A stretch of 64,000 nt of DNA from JAVBMP01 sp031552195 (GTDB taxonomy: Bacteria > Desulfobacterota > Desulfovibrionia > Desulfovibrionales > Desulfovibrionaceae). The notes under the pieces were generated by a model that did no database searches, was not told the DNA's origin, and saw only the letters and a program-made list of their open reading frames with translations. The translations under genes were made by a program, and so were the position numbers. The stretch spans positions 1 through 64,000 of the forward strand of contig JAVBMT010000004.1 in the NCBI GenBank assembly GCA_031552195.1, given 5' to 3'. Shown one piece after another: positions 51,912 to 61,742 of this stretch. Position 1 is the first letter of the stretch, and the number at the start of each line of letters is the position of its first letter.

Positions 51912-52901
51912 ATGGCAACAACACATCATAATATAGCAATTATTTTGCCTGCTTATAATGAGGAGCTCACTATAGGCGGCACAATTGAAGGCTTTCATGG
52001 GGCTATACCTGAAGCAAGAATTTATGTCGTGGATAATAACTCCAACGACAACACGGCGGTAATCGCGGAAAAAACATTGAAAACGTTTAATATAAGCGGA
52101 GCAGTTCTTCATGAGGCTAGGCAAGGCAAAGGTAATGCCGTCCGGAGGGCTTTCTTGGAAGTCGATGCCGATATTTACGTCATGGCTGATGCTGATATGA
52201 CGTATCCTCCGGCACAAGTACGGGAATTGATTCAGCCCATCATAGACGGTCGCGCTGATATGGTTAATGGCGACCGCCATTCAGGCGGTGATTATGCCGC
52301 CGAGAATGACCGCCCATTACACAATTTAGGCAATAACCTTGTGCAAAAGTTAGTGAATTCTGTCTCAGGGGCTTCTGTGATTGACATTATGACTGGTTAC
52401 CGGGCATTAAGCCGTACGTTTGTGGAAACGTACCCTATTCTTGTTGAGGGTTTTCAACTTGAAACGGATATGACTATATTTGCTCTGCAAAGCCGATTTA
52501 GAATCATTGAGGTTCCGATACGCTATGTTAACCGTCCTGCCGGTAGTTACTCGAAATTAAATACGTGTTCTGATGGTCTACGGGTTTTAAGAACGATATT
52601 AAACTTGTTCAGGCATTATAAGCCGTTAGTGTTTTTTTCTATCGCAGCGATAATATTGGCATTGTCTGGAATGGTTCTAGGTATTCCTGTCATTATGGAA
52701 TTCATGGCAACCGGTTACGTAAGTCATATACCTTTGGCTATACTAGCCTCTGGCATCGAAATAATAGCCGTAGTGACTTTTGGCATTGGACTCACTCTTG
52801 ATTCTATTGCCTACCATAGGAGAATTGATATTGAAAATATGCTACATAAAAATACATTGCCATACTATAAGGCCTCTGATCATATCTCACCGATACTGTA
52901 A
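51912..52901 (+). CDS. GtrB/DPM1-like GT2 with C-terminal membrane segments
   Basis: A 329-residue polyprenyl-phosphate sugar transferase type. The catalytic part has IAIILPAYNEELTIGGTI, YVVDNNSND, VMADADMTYP and DIMTGYRALSR. Two membrane segments are at about 235-260 and 272-298 (PLVFFSIAAIILALSGMVLG). Such enzymes load a sugar onto undecaprenyl phosphate on the cytoplasmic side, to be flipped for use by a GT-C enzyme outside. The next gene encodes a many-pass membrane protein that could be that enzyme. Confidence 0.82.
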   Translation: MATTHHNIAIILPAYNEELTIGGTIEGFHGAIPEARIYVVDNNSNDNTAVIAEKTLKTFNISGAVLHEARQGKGNAVRRAFLEVDADIYVMADADMTYPPAQVRELIQPIIDGRADMVNGDRHSGGDYAAENDRPLHNLGNNLVQKLVNSVSGASVIDIMTGYRALSRTFVETYPILVEGFQLETDMTIFALQSRFRIIEVPIRYVNRPAGSYSKLNTCSDGLRVLRTILNLFRHYKPLVFFSIAAIILALSGMVLGIPVIMEFMATGYVSHIPLAILASGIEIIAVVTFGIGLTLDSIAYHRRIDIENMLHKNTLPYYKASDHISPIL

Positions 52902-52972
52902 GTTTTAATTATTCTTCTAATAAAAGCTGCTAAACTAATACAATCAGCCTTTATGGGGTTTAGGAGGTGGGA

Positions 52973-54421
52973 ATGACTAATTACATAGAGAAGTTGTTTG
53001 GTTTCGCATGCTGCATCTTTTTATTGTTTCACGCCTCGGCCTTATTCTATGCCGCTGGCCCGTTTAATCTCTATCCTGATTCAGGCGGCTATTTGCAGGC
53101 TGCGACTTCATATTTAACTGAATGCCATATACTGTTCAGCCAGGCGAGGCCGATCGGCCTACCGTTTCTTTATTTTGCTCTTCTTAAAATTAGCAATGGC
53201 AATTTGTATCTTATCAGCATGTTCCAGCTATTTTTCTTTTATGTCGCAGTATACTCGGCGAGCTGGCTATCTTTTCCCGACCGCTCTTGGATAACGCGTC
53301 TGGTGGTTACATTAGGAATTGTGCTGCTGTCATTCCGTACTTTTGTTTATTCGTATATGGTGTTGTCTGAAATAATATTCGCAGCTTTCCTAGTTATCTT
53401 TGCAGCAGTATTGATTAATTGCGTTCGTGCCCAACAAGCGGCTAAATATAAAAGACTTTATGCGCTTTTTTTATGCGCTGTTGCTCTTTCATTAATAAAA
53501 TCATCCGGTTGGATGTTTTTAGTGATCGTGCTCGCTATATATTGCTGGCATTATTTTAAGGGGGAACGAAGACCACGCGTTTTTTTGCCCGTATTAGTGA
53601 TATTACCGCTCATCTTGGCAATGAACTATATAGCGCTCGGAACTTTAAAATTTTCTCAGCAAGATGCGATACAGCTTCTCATCTCAGCCAATCAATACAT
53701 TAACTATGATACGGACTATATGGCTGCTGATAAGGCAAAAATTAAGAAAAGCCATGAAGAAATTCTGGAGCGTTACTATCCTAGAACACGCCTTGATCAA
53801 ATGATAGGACCAGTGGAAGGTATAAAAACTCCCAGCCAGATATTACGCGAAAATTACAAAACCAATGATGAATATAATGAAAAGATAAAAGCGTTAATAT
53901 TTGAAGGGTTGATGTCAGGCGGAAATTCATTCAGATACGCCTGGAGCGGTGTTACTGAATTATATAAAATGATTGTTAAGGATGTTGAAGAAGGAACTAT
54001 CATACCGCTTATTTCTGTTGGAGATTATAACAATGATGTCTTGCGGCATACGCCGTCATTAAAAAAAAATGAACGCCCGCAACGAGAAATAGAAAATAGT
54101 GTTAGTGGAAGATACTATAAAGCAATGGCAAAATATTTTTTCTGGCCTAAATATATTTCTTTCGCGGCAGTACTCATCGCTCTCGGCTACTCTATGTTGC
54201 AACCCACCTCCCTTGGCGGAAAAGGCGTAAGCCGTATATGCGCATTTATTTTTTTGATTTGTGTCATGTACCTGTACGCCTCCTGCCTGTTAGTCTTTGC
54301 CTTAGACAGATACTATGTAGGCGTTGAATCAGTCATGTGGTTGCTGTTTTTTGTGTTATTAAATAAACTTACCGCGCCAAGACTTGACGAGCGTATACAA
54401 CATAGGCGCGGTGCGAGCTAA
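52973..54421 (+). CDS. Polytopic membrane protein, GT-C-like
   Basis: A 482-residue protein with about ten membrane segments, opening with IEKLFGFACCIFLLFHASALF and an early loop NLYPDSGGYLQAA. A large soluble insert lies between about 230 and 390, and further membrane helices follow. The DS acidic pair in the first external loop (YPDSGGY) recalls GT-C glycosyltransferases that use lipid-linked sugars, but no family is certain. TAGGAGG lies five bases before the ATG at 52973. It follows the GtrB-like gene, which fits a donor-making/transfer pair. Confidence 0.65.
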   Translation: MTNYIEKLFGFACCIFLLFHASALFYAAGPFNLYPDSGGYLQAATSYLTECHILFSQARPIGLPFLYFALLKISNGNLYLISMFQLFFFYVAVYSASWLSFPDRSWITRLVVTLGIVLLSFRTFVYSYMVLSEIIFAAFLVIFAAVLINCVRAQQAAKYKRLYALFLCAVALSLIKSSGWMFLVIVLAIYCWHYFKGERRPRVFLPVLVILPLILAMNYIALGTLKFSQQDAIQLLISANQYINYDTDYMAADKAKIKKSHEEILERYYPRTRLDQMIGPVEGIKTPSQILRENYKTNDEYNEKIKALIFEGLMSGGNSFRYAWSGVTELYKMIVKDVEEGTIIPLISVGDYNNDVLRHTPSLKKNERPQREIENSVSGRYYKAMAKYFFWPKYISFAAVLIALGYSMLQPTSLGGKGVSRICAFIFLICVMYLYASCLLVFALDRYYVGVESVMWLLFFVLLNKLTAPRLDERIQHRRGAS

Positions 54422-54426
54422 ATTTT

Positions 54427-55677
54427 ATGCGAATTGCATTCATTATCGGCAGTACTGACATCGGCGGCGGTACATACGTCATCTTCCAGCATGCACTCTA
54501 TGCCAAGCAGCTTGGGCATGATGTCGAATTGATCCATATATTGCCTCAAAGCCATAAAAATAAATGGCATCCCGCCTTGGACGCGCTCACGTTTGTTACT
54601 CCTGAGGAAGCCTCCGGACGACATTACGATATTGCGATCGCCACATGGTGGCCGACTGTCGGATATCTCCCCAAAATTTCCGCAACGGAGTATGTCTACT
54701 TCGTGCAGTCAATCGAATCATGGTTCGTCCCGGATCAGGAGGTTGGCGTGCGCCGCCAGATTGACGCCACCTATCTCACCCCCGTGCCTATCATTACTGA
54801 AGCCCGCTGGATTCAAGAGTATCTTAAAAAGCAGTTGTCCCATAACGCGTATTTAGCGCCAAATGGAATCGCCAAAGATTTTTTATCTTCGGATGGTCCG
54901 TGTATGGCACCCCCGCCGAAGAAAGGCATACGGGTATTAGTCGAAGGTCCGGTAGGGGTGGATTTCAAAAATGTGCCTCGCACCATAGAACTGGTCAAAA
55001 AGGCTAAGCCGTCCGAAATATGGTTGCTCACCAGTTCGCGCATTTCCTGGTATCCCGGCGTGGATAAAGTGTTTTCCTGCATTCCGGCGGATAAAGTTGG
55101 GGAAGTATACCGCTCGTGTGATGTCCTGGTTAAGCTGAGCTACGTGGAGGGCATGTTCGGTCCTCCGCTGGAGATGTTTCATTGCGGTGGCACTGCCGTT
55201 GTATATGATGTTACCGGGCATGATGAATATATGAATGATCTGAACAGCGTGATCATTCCCACAGGCGACGAAGTTGCTGTTGTTGATGCCATAAAAAGGC
55301 TGCAAAATTCGCCTGAACTTCTGCGGAAATTGAAACAAGGCGCTCAGGAGACAGCCCGAAATTGGCCTGACTGGGACACTGCCTCAGAAAAGTTTTTCAT
55401 TGCGGTGGAAAATATTTTGGCTGAAGCTCCAGCAATAACGGGGATAGAAATAGAAGCAATGCTGGCGTTTGGTCTGCCGGAAGATGGAGATAGCGCTCCG
55501 CGAGCGGGACTCAAGGAAAAATTATGGCGTGCGGCTAAAATGATTATGCCCTCCCAAATGGGGTATGGACTTTTGCCGTTATATTATTGGGTCCGCTACG
55601 CCCATGATAGGCAATGTGGGCGAAGAACAAGGACATTCAGCTTTAAACCAGAAGAATTGCCGCTAAATCAGCGATAA
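54427..55677 (+). CDS. Glycosyltransferase family 4
   Basis: A 416-residue GT-B enzyme. The N-terminal half opens MRIAFIIGSTDIGGGTYVIFQ, a GGG-containing acceptor loop. The C-terminal half has VLVEGPVGVDFKNVPRTIELV and KLSYVEGMFGPPLEMFHCGGTAVVYDVTGHDEYM (the E-x7-E-like nucleotide-binding site). It starts 5 bases after the membrane protein gene and is the last plus-strand gene of the cluster. The RgpF-like gene converges on it. Confidence 0.82.
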   Translation: MRIAFIIGSTDIGGGTYVIFQHALYAKQLGHDVELIHILPQSHKNKWHPALDALTFVTPEEASGRHYDIAIATWWPTVGYLPKISATEYVYFVQSIESWFVPDQEVGVRRQIDATYLTPVPIITEARWIQEYLKKQLSHNAYLAPNGIAKDFLSSDGPCMAPPPKKGIRVLVEGPVGVDFKNVPRTIELVKKAKPSEIWLLTSSRISWYPGVDKVFSCIPADKVGEVYRSCDVLVKLSYVEGMFGPPLEMFHCGGTAVVYDVTGHDEYMNDLNSVIIPTGDEVAVVDAIKRLQNSPELLRKLKQGAQETARNWPDWDTASEKFFIAVENILAEAPAITGIEIEAMLAFGLPEDGDSAPRAGLKEKLWRAAKMIMPSQMGYGLLPLYYWVRYAHDRQCGRRTRTFSFKPEELPLNQR

Positions 55678-55691
55678 AAAATTCTGGTTAT

Positions 55692-57596
55692 TCATTCCGG
55701 CTTGCCGCAATCCTGTATAGATGCAGGCAGGCCAAGCCGCACCCATTTCATGCCCGCTATGCCCGCGCTCCAGAAGATCAGGCGTTCCAGGGTGTGGGCC
55801 AGTGTGCCGTCACGCATTGTCGTATCCGCCGTAAAGTTATCAAAATTCAAATCAAGCTCCAGCAAGGGCCGCAAAGCCGCTGTTCTCGCCCAAAACATGC
55901 CCCCCACCGGGAAATCTATGGCTGCGTCTCTTGGGAGTTCTATGGCGTAGCGCCGCAGGATATCGCGCATGGGCACATGGTTGAGGGTTTGTGAAATCTC
56001 ACGCATGAAAAGCGGCGTGGGCGGCGCGGCCACCCCCACTTCAGGTTCGCAGGCCAGAAATGCCAAAATATTTTCCACGCGTTCCCGGCTGCCGGCAAGC
56101 GAGTTGTAAAGCATCGCGCGCCAGGCGTGCGCTTCTTCCTTTCCGTGCTGTGGGCTGCCCTTGGCGTGTAGCTTTAGCGCAAATTCATACCGTGGCAGCA
56201 CGTCTTTGAAGCCCGCAAAGAACGGCGCCATGTCCCAGCCTTTGTTGGGAAAAACCCGCACTTCCAGTTTGGAAAACTCGAACGGTTCGAAGAACGCGCT
56301 AATCCGGCGCGCTTTTTCCTGCGAATCTGTGGAGACGTAGAGCGCGGCGCGGCGCGGCAGGTTGTCGATGTATTTTCCCAGTTCAGGCAGTATTTGCGGA
56401 TAATAGCAATGGACGACGGCGGACAGGGAGGCGTCTGGGCATGAGACGCCGGAGTATCGTGGCAGATCCGCCGGGCGTTGCAGCACGCCGACATCCGGCG
56501 GGAATGTTCCGTAAACTCTGCCTACGCTGTGGGCCGCGGAATAATCCAGGCCGTTATCCCGGAAATATTGCTCCGCCAACTCTGTCGGGTAGCCCCGCGC
56601 GGATAATTCATAGGCCCAGCTGGGGCCGGGGTTGTCATGCCTGACAAGCAGCGGTTCGTGGCCGAGCAGGGGGGAACCGGCTTTCAAGAGCGCCTTCCAG
56701 CGCCCGGCCGGAGTGGGGAAATATGCCGCGGAGCGGTTCCGGGGCAGGCAAAAAGCCCCGGCCTTCAGGCCGTGGCCGGCCAAATCCGGCGACAACGCCG
56801 CTTCCATATTTCCTGTATCGGAATCAAGGGGAACGTTCTCAAAGAAATCCGTAAAGGCCGGGTGGCGCAGGGCCTTCGGATAAAACACCAGATAGTCGGG
56901 TTGCAGGTGCGGGAACGGCAGAGGAATTACGGATAATCCCCAAAAATCGCAGGGGATTTTTCCCATGCGCTTATGCATAGCCGTAAATGATCCTAACGGG
57001 CCGAATATTTTGCCGCTGCAAAGAACGAGCTGGGAGCAATCGGCCAAGGACGGGATGACGCTGAGCGCTATTTTCCAGCTTGCCGCCGCGCTGCCGTTAT
57101 AAGTTCCGCAGATCGCGGCGTCGGCCCAGTCCCAGGGAGCGGCGTGCCCCCTCAGTTCCTTTGAGGATGAGAGTACAACCTTCCAGCCGAGCGTCTTAAA
57201 GTGGGCGCATAAGTGGGTAAGGTAGGGTGCGACCGCGCCGTGAGAGTCATTATGTGCGACGACAACGGTAATATGCCCGGAGAATTCGACATCGCCTCCA
57301 TACAGGAGGTGATATCGCCCGTCAGTAGCGGTATGTCTGTTTTTCAAGGGCGTCTTTATACCCCGCCTTGCTCCATCAAAGAAGTTTTCCGTTTTTTCGC
57401 AGGAAGCGCCGGTCGGGAATTCGGCGAGGCGTGGGCGTCCTCTCCGCCCCAACCTATCCAGATGCCGCATGATAAACGCGAATGTAAGGCGCACAGCCTC
57501 CGGAAACCCTTGATGGGCCGCTATGTATCGAAACTGCCGTCCCAGCCGGAGCGCCTTGTTCCGCAATTTTCCCTCCAGATGTCCGCCGTGCTTCAC
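55692..57596 (-). CDS. Rhamnan synthesis protein RgpF-like
   Basis: A 634-residue protein whose second half matches the RgpF family: AVVHCYYPQILPELGKYIDNLP, VRVFPNKGWDMAPFFAGFKDVL, LKLHAKGSPQHG, and GMFWARTAALRPLLELDL. RgpF-like proteins act in rhamnose-glucose polysaccharide assembly in streptococci and are widespread in O-antigen clusters. The start is a GTG at 57596 without ribosome site; an internal ATG about 42 codons on is an alternative. The gene is G/C-rich, unlike its left neighbours. Bases 57597-58010 before it show no gene. Confidence 0.78.
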   Translation of the reverse strand: MKHGGHLEGKLRNKALRLGRQFRYIAAHQGFPEAVRLTFAFIMRHLDRLGRRGRPRLAEFPTGASCEKTENFFDGARRGIKTPLKNRHTATDGRYHLLYGGDVEFSGHITVVVAHNDSHGAVAPYLTHLCAHFKTLGWKVVLSSSKELRGHAAPWDWADAAICGTYNGSAAASWKIALSVIPSLADCSQLVLCSGKIFGPLGSFTAMHKRMGKIPCDFWGLSVIPLPFPHLQPDYLVFYPKALRHPAFTDFFENVPLDSDTGNMEAALSPDLAGHGLKAGAFCLPRNRSAAYFPTPAGRWKALLKAGSPLLGHEPLLVRHDNPGPSWAYELSARGYPTELAEQYFRDNGLDYSAAHSVGRVYGTFPPDVGVLQRPADLPRYSGVSCPDASLSAVVHCYYPQILPELGKYIDNLPRRAALYVSTDSQEKARRISAFFEPFEFSKLEVRVFPNKGWDMAPFFAGFKDVLPRYEFALKLHAKGSPQHGKEEAHAWRAMLYNSLAGSRERVENILAFLACEPEVGVAAPPTPLFMREISQTLNHVPMRDILRRYAIELPRDAAIDFPVGGMFWARTAALRPLLELDLNFDNFTADTTMRDGTLAHTLERLIFWSAGIAGMKWVRLGLPASIQDCGKPE

Positions 57597-58010
57597 GCTT
57601 TATTCACGCTGCTGTCAGACGTATATAATTCGGCTTTTCGCTTGCTGGAACTTTACAATACAGCTTCGCCGTTCACAAGGGGCATAGATAAGGATATCCG
57701 CACCGCCTCCCATGGGCCTTTCGCACTCGCCGCTGCGGCTTGTACGCGTGTAGAAAAGTTATTGATGCGTTCGCGTCCCTAACGCATAATTCAAACGTGC
57801 GGCAAGGGATGCCGATCCGTTGCAGGAGACAAGAAACGGACTTTGGGGCGTGCAGGAGGGCGCGGCTGTTTTCTACCAAACAAGGCCGTCATCATGACCG
57901 AAGCGTCGGATACCGCAGGCATTTGGCCGCACTTGGAGGAAAAAGCATTCGCCTCAACCGGAGAGGCGTTAGGGCATAATAAAATGGGCGCGAGAGCTAT
58001 AAAATTGTTG

Positions 58011-58337
58011 TTACCTGTCATCGTCAGTTTGGGGAAGATTTGTGTTGCCTTTACGGCCTTTGCGCGGTCTTCCCGGCACTTTCTCGGGCGGTTCAGGCCC
58101 GCGTTTCAATTCTTCGCTCAGGCGGTGCGCTATCTCCGTAATATCAAGTTGAAGGGCTTCGGCCATCTGAATCAGGGATGTAATTGTCACGCCGGTGTTG
58201 GCGCGTTCCACGCCGGAAATAAAGGGATATGAAAGTCCGGACAATTCAGCGAGTTGCGCCTGGGAAATTCCGGCATCGGAACGGGCTTCCCGAATAATTT
58301 TGGCAAGCGCCCAGCGAATCAGCGAGTTTTTATCCAT
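58011..58337 (-). CDS. XRE-type helix-turn-helix regulator
   Basis: A 108-residue cytoplasmic DNA-binding protein. The helix-turn-helix at about 12-68 reads LAKIIREARSDAGISQAQLAELSGLSYPFISGVERANTGVTITSLIQMAEALQLD. The basic, proline-rich tail (KVPGRPRKGRKGN) may add DNA contacts. The ATG at 58337 opens the domain; the longer frame begins 13 codons earlier. No toxin-like partner is next to it. Confidence 0.82.
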   Translation of the reverse strand: MDKNSLIRWALAKIIREARSDAGISQAQLAELSGLSYPFISGVERANTGVTITSLIQMAEALQLDITEIAHRLSEELKRGPEPPEKVPGRPRKGRKGNTNLPQTDDDR

Positions 58338-58441
58338 TAAACAGGCAATAGCGTACTTATTGACAAAAAAAACCATTATATATTATTGTTTTTCTGTTGC
58401 TTCTTTCTTCACTATTTTTATAAACCAATGAGGTGCCCATC

Positions 58442-58837
58442 ATGCGTAAGATTATTGTTTTAACATTCGCCATCACTTGCTCAGCCATGCTGAGCGCTTG
58501 TTTTTCCGATCCTGAGGAACCGTTGATAGGGGCCTGGAAAACGGAGACGCCTGACACGCTGACCGGCAAAGCTTCAACGCTGGTTATTTCCAAAACTGAA
58601 CTCTCCAACGGCGCGGACAGCGCGAAGGTGGAATTCAGCGAGCGGAACGGCTCTATTCTCATTTGCAGGCTGGGCGAGCAAAAGCCGATTTTTATCGCTA
58701 CCGTTATCGATAAAAATAGAGTACGCTTTGACAATCTTTTTCAGGGCAACAGGGTATTTATCCGTACTACCCCGGAAGATGTAAAGGCTATTGAGGCAGC
58801 CCCGGACGCCATTCGATCAAAAGCGGATCCGTTCTGA
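58442..58837 (+). CDS. Small lipoprotein
   Basis: A 131-residue predicted lipoprotein: signal peptide MRKIIVLTFAITCSAMLSAC with lipobox LSAC. The mature part starts FSDPEEPLIGAWKTE, then a beta-rich region with VFIRTTPEDVKAI near the end. The pattern resembles small lipocalin-like stress lipoproteins, without a certain family. GAGGTG precedes the ATG at 58442. The XRE gene is divergent. Confidence 0.72.
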   Translation: MRKIIVLTFAITCSAMLSACFSDPEEPLIGAWKTETPDTLTGKASTLVISKTELSNGADSAKVEFSERNGSILICRLGEQKPIFIATVIDKNRVRFDNLFQGNRVFIRTTPEDVKAIEAAPDAIRSKADPF

Positions 58838-58915
58838 GGCTCTCGGCGTTTTTCATTCCAATAAGTTGCGGTGTTCAGAGGCGTCATTTCAAATAGCCGT
58901 TGAACGGGAGGGCCG

Positions 58916-59458
58916 ATGCATATTACGGATTCCGATGAACTGGTCGAAAACTTCAAAAAAGCCCTGGAATCTTGCGGGAAAGAACTTCAAGAAATCCACT
59001 CCACGGAAGAATACAAAAGCTGGGAAGCAGGCATTAATGGCGTGGCTGACGTTATCCGTGGCGTCGCAGAAAATTGCGATCCACGGGAATCTCTTGTCGC
59101 TGAAAGAACCTGCTTGCGGAACGACCTGGCTTTTCACCATGAAACAGAGAACGAATACGGCTTGAGGCATTGCAGAAACAAGATTTTTGAGTGCGAATGT
59201 GCTCTGGCTTTTTTGCAGGATGTTGTGGACGATCCTGGGAAATATCAATCCATGGCAAGCCAGTTTTCCGGAAAAACGCGGATTCCGACCTTTGATTCCT
59301 ACGTGCATGCATGGCTGTCGCTCTACCGGGGGCTTGAGTCAATAAGCCATGCCGCGTCAGTTTACGATTATACCCCATATTATGAAGCCAGGCTGCATAA
59401 TATGCGCGCCGGCTTACGGGGCTACCGGCGCTTGCAGAGGCGGATAATAGCGGGCTGA
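58916..59458 (+). CDS. Hypothetical protein
   Basis: A 180-residue soluble protein, mostly helical with several cysteines (CGKE, CDPRES, CLRND, CRNKIFECECAL). No family is recognised. GGGAGGG lies 5 bases before the start. The last part is basic (GLRGYRRLQRRIIAG). It lies 80 bases after the lipoprotein gene, possibly in the same transcript. Confidence 0.65.
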   Translation: MHITDSDELVENFKKALESCGKELQEIHSTEEYKSWEAGINGVADVIRGVAENCDPRESLVAERTCLRNDLAFHHETENEYGLRHCRNKIFECECALAFLQDVVDDPGKYQSMASQFSGKTRIPTFDSYVHAWLSLYRGLESISHAASVYDYTPYYEARLHNMRAGLRGYRRLQRRIIAG

Positions 59459-59513
59459 GCGTGTCGGGCCTGGTGAGAGGGTGAGAGGGGAGGGTACGGT
59501 AAACGTGTGCCGT

Positions 59514-61742
59514 TTACGCCTCCGGCGGCGTCCAATCCGAAGGCGCCATGTGTTGCAGAAACACTTCCGCGATATGGGAGTCAAACTCTGTTCCTCTCTG
59601 AGAGTAAATCAGGTCGCAGGCTTTTGCGGCAGGCCAGGGTTCCTTGTATTGGCGCTTGCTGACCAATGCGTCATAAACATCGGCAATTTTTAAAATCCGT
59701 GCGGCCTGGCTTATTTCTTCAGCCGGAAGTCCGTGGGGATACCCCTTGCCGTCAAGGCGCTCATGATGTTCCGCGATTCCCCGGAGCACGACTTCTGGAA
59801 TTTCCACAGGCCGCATAATCTCCGCGCCTTTTGCAGGGTGGCTTTGCATAATGATGAACTCATTATCTTCAAGTTTTCCCGGCTTGTTCAGCACATTGTC
59901 CGGCACCCCTATTTTGCCGACATCGTGCAAAATTCCCGCAAAATAAATTTCTTCAATGGCGGCAGGCGGCCATCCGAGCCACTTAGCGATCTGTTTTCCG
60001 AGTTCGGCGACTCGCTCGCTGTGCCCGGACGTAACGGGATCCTTGGCGTCGATAGCTCCGCTCATAGCCTGGATGGCGGAAAGGAACATGCGTTGCCTCC
60101 GGCCTTGCTCTTCCAGTGATTTATAATGTGCCGCGATGGAAATAATAAGGGCGGCGATGCTTTTGAACGTCGCAACGTTGCCTTTGGAATCCCAGCCGAT
60201 AATAGCGTATGCATCCTCGCCGTCAAAGTGCAATGGGATGAGCATGCGGTGAAAAGGGCTCTTTTTGCTGTAGTGAGGAATATAGAGAAGCGCCTGCATG
60301 TCGGGAGCCGCCCAGACATTCCCGTTCGCGGCGGACATGCCGCGCGCGCGGATTTCAGCCAGGCAGGCGTTGGCCTCTTCTGAATCCAGCCCGGCTCTGG
60401 CTTCAAGAAGCTCGAAAGGGCACAGGGCATGTATCTTGGGCCAAACGTCCCGCAAATGGTCCGAGAAAGATTTCTCCTCGGAAACGCTCTGCGGCAACAG
60501 CAATATTTCATCCAGGGGAAGCGCGCGTATGTCCATTTCCCGTTCCAGCCTGATCATCCTCCACCCGATGGAAGCGACAAACACGATAAGGCCCGCGCAA
60601 ACGGGAGCCGCCAGGGGAGCGAGGCGCAGGGCGCTCCAGAATATCGCTCCCCAGCCAGCCGTGCAGGCGGCGAGTACCCCGCCCGCCATGGCGGCTCCCC
60701 GGCCGAAAGAGCAGCGCAGGCCGGCCGCCGCGCAGCCAAAGCACAGCAACAGTCCGGCAATAAAAGAAATGTGTTGGGGAACCGGCATAATGGCACGGCC
60801 GGTCATCAGGCCGTTTAGCGATTGCGCGATAAACCATACGCCTGGCATGAACTTGCCGCCCGCCGCCCGATGCAGATCGGCGGCCCCCGCGCCGGAGACG
60901 CCCACCAGGACTACGCTGCCCGCGAACAATTCCGGAGCGGCAATGCCGGAAACGACGTCCGAATACTCGTACACGGCGATCGAACCGGGAGACAGGGGGA
61001 GGAATCTGGCGGAAGCGTCCCCATCCAGGTGAATGGCGGGGAAAAGGAGCGGGGCGCCGTCTTTGCCGGTATTTTCCCAGCGCAAGACCCAGCCGCCGGA
61101 TTCCCGGTAAAAACCGGGAATCGCCGAGCTAAGCTTCTGCGCGGCCGCTAGCGGCAATGAAGGAAGGTTCAGGCCGGCCGCCTGCCAGAAGATTTGCGAC
61201 CTGCGGACAATGCCGTCAACATCCGGCCCGGCGTTAACCATGCCGATGCCGGCCAAGGCCTCAAAAAGCTCCGGATACGGATACACTGGCGTTGGCCCGC
61301 TATCATCAGGCCTGCTGTCTTGCGTGGCATAGAACCCCATGAAAACCGAGCCGTGTTCTCTGGCGGCTTCGGCGAACGCGTGATCCCCCTCGGGATCGGA
61401 GGTTTCCGGCATAACTATGTCAAAAGCGACAAGGCGCGCCTGGGAAAGCGCGCGCAACAACTCGGCGTGACGCTGCCGGGGCCATGGCCAGCGGCCAACG
61501 GAGCGCATGCTTTGCTCGCTTATGACGATAATGGCGATTGGGGGAAGGCCGCGCTCTCCCGGCGCTCCGTCAGAATCGTTAAGGGCGGCGGCCTTGTGTA
61601 GCGAAAGGGCATCCTGAATAATAAAATCCAGACGCGGCGTGACTATCGGTTCAAACCACAACGCCAGCAAAACCAGAAGCGATATTGCCGCCCAAGCCGC
61701 CGTGGACTTTCCGCCAGGCGGCCCCCGCCTGCCAGCCGGCAT
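59514..61742 (-). CDS. CHASE2 sensor with HD-GYP c-di-GMP phosphodiesterase
   Basis: A 742-residue membrane protein. A first membrane segment (AAISLLVLLALWFEPIV) is followed by a CHASE2 extracytoplasmic sensor domain to about 310 and then three membrane segments near 325-395. A GAF-like region follows, then the HD-GYP domain: SGHSERVAELGKQIAKWLG, ILHDVGKIGVPD, EHHERLDGKGYPHGLP. All catalytic residues are visible, so it should cleave cyclic di-GMP. Its start overlaps the FecR-like stop by one base. The input is probably sensed outside the cell; the lipoprotein and FecR protein beside it may take part. Confidence 0.9.
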   Translation of the reverse strand: MPAGRRGPPGGKSTAAWAAISLLVLLALWFEPIVTPRLDFIIQDALSLHKAAALNDSDGAPGERGLPPIAIIVISEQSMRSVGRWPWPRQRHAELLRALSQARLVAFDIVMPETSDPEGDHAFAEAAREHGSVFMGFYATQDSRPDDSGPTPVYPYPELFEALAGIGMVNAGPDVDGIVRRSQIFWQAAGLNLPSLPLAAAQKLSSAIPGFYRESGGWVLRWENTGKDGAPLLFPAIHLDGDASARFLPLSPGSIAVYEYSDVVSGIAAPELFAGSVVLVGVSGAGAADLHRAAGGKFMPGVWFIAQSLNGLMTGRAIMPVPQHISFIAGLLLCFGCAAAGLRCSFGRGAAMAGGVLAACTAGWGAIFWSALRLAPLAAPVCAGLIVFVASIGWRMIRLEREMDIRALPLDEILLLPQSVSEEKSFSDHLRDVWPKIHALCPFELLEARAGLDSEEANACLAEIRARGMSAANGNVWAAPDMQALLYIPHYSKKSPFHRMLIPLHFDGEDAYAIIGWDSKGNVATFKSIAALIISIAAHYKSLEEQGRRQRMFLSAIQAMSGAIDAKDPVTSGHSERVAELGKQIAKWLGWPPAAIEEIYFAGILHDVGKIGVPDNVLNKPGKLEDNEFIIMQSHPAKGAEIMRPVEIPEVVLRGIAEHHERLDGKGYPHGLPAEEISQAARILKIADVYDALVSKRQYKEPWPAAKACDLIYSQRGTEFDSHIAEVFLQHMAPSDWTPPEA

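Noticed and set aside
57597..58010. Small genes before the RgpF-like gene
   Set aside because: Several overlapping frames on both strands, none with a ribosome site or family match.
59499..59517. GTAAACG/CGTTTAC hairpin between convergent genes as terminator
   Set aside because: Only seven pairs and no T-run; too weak to call.
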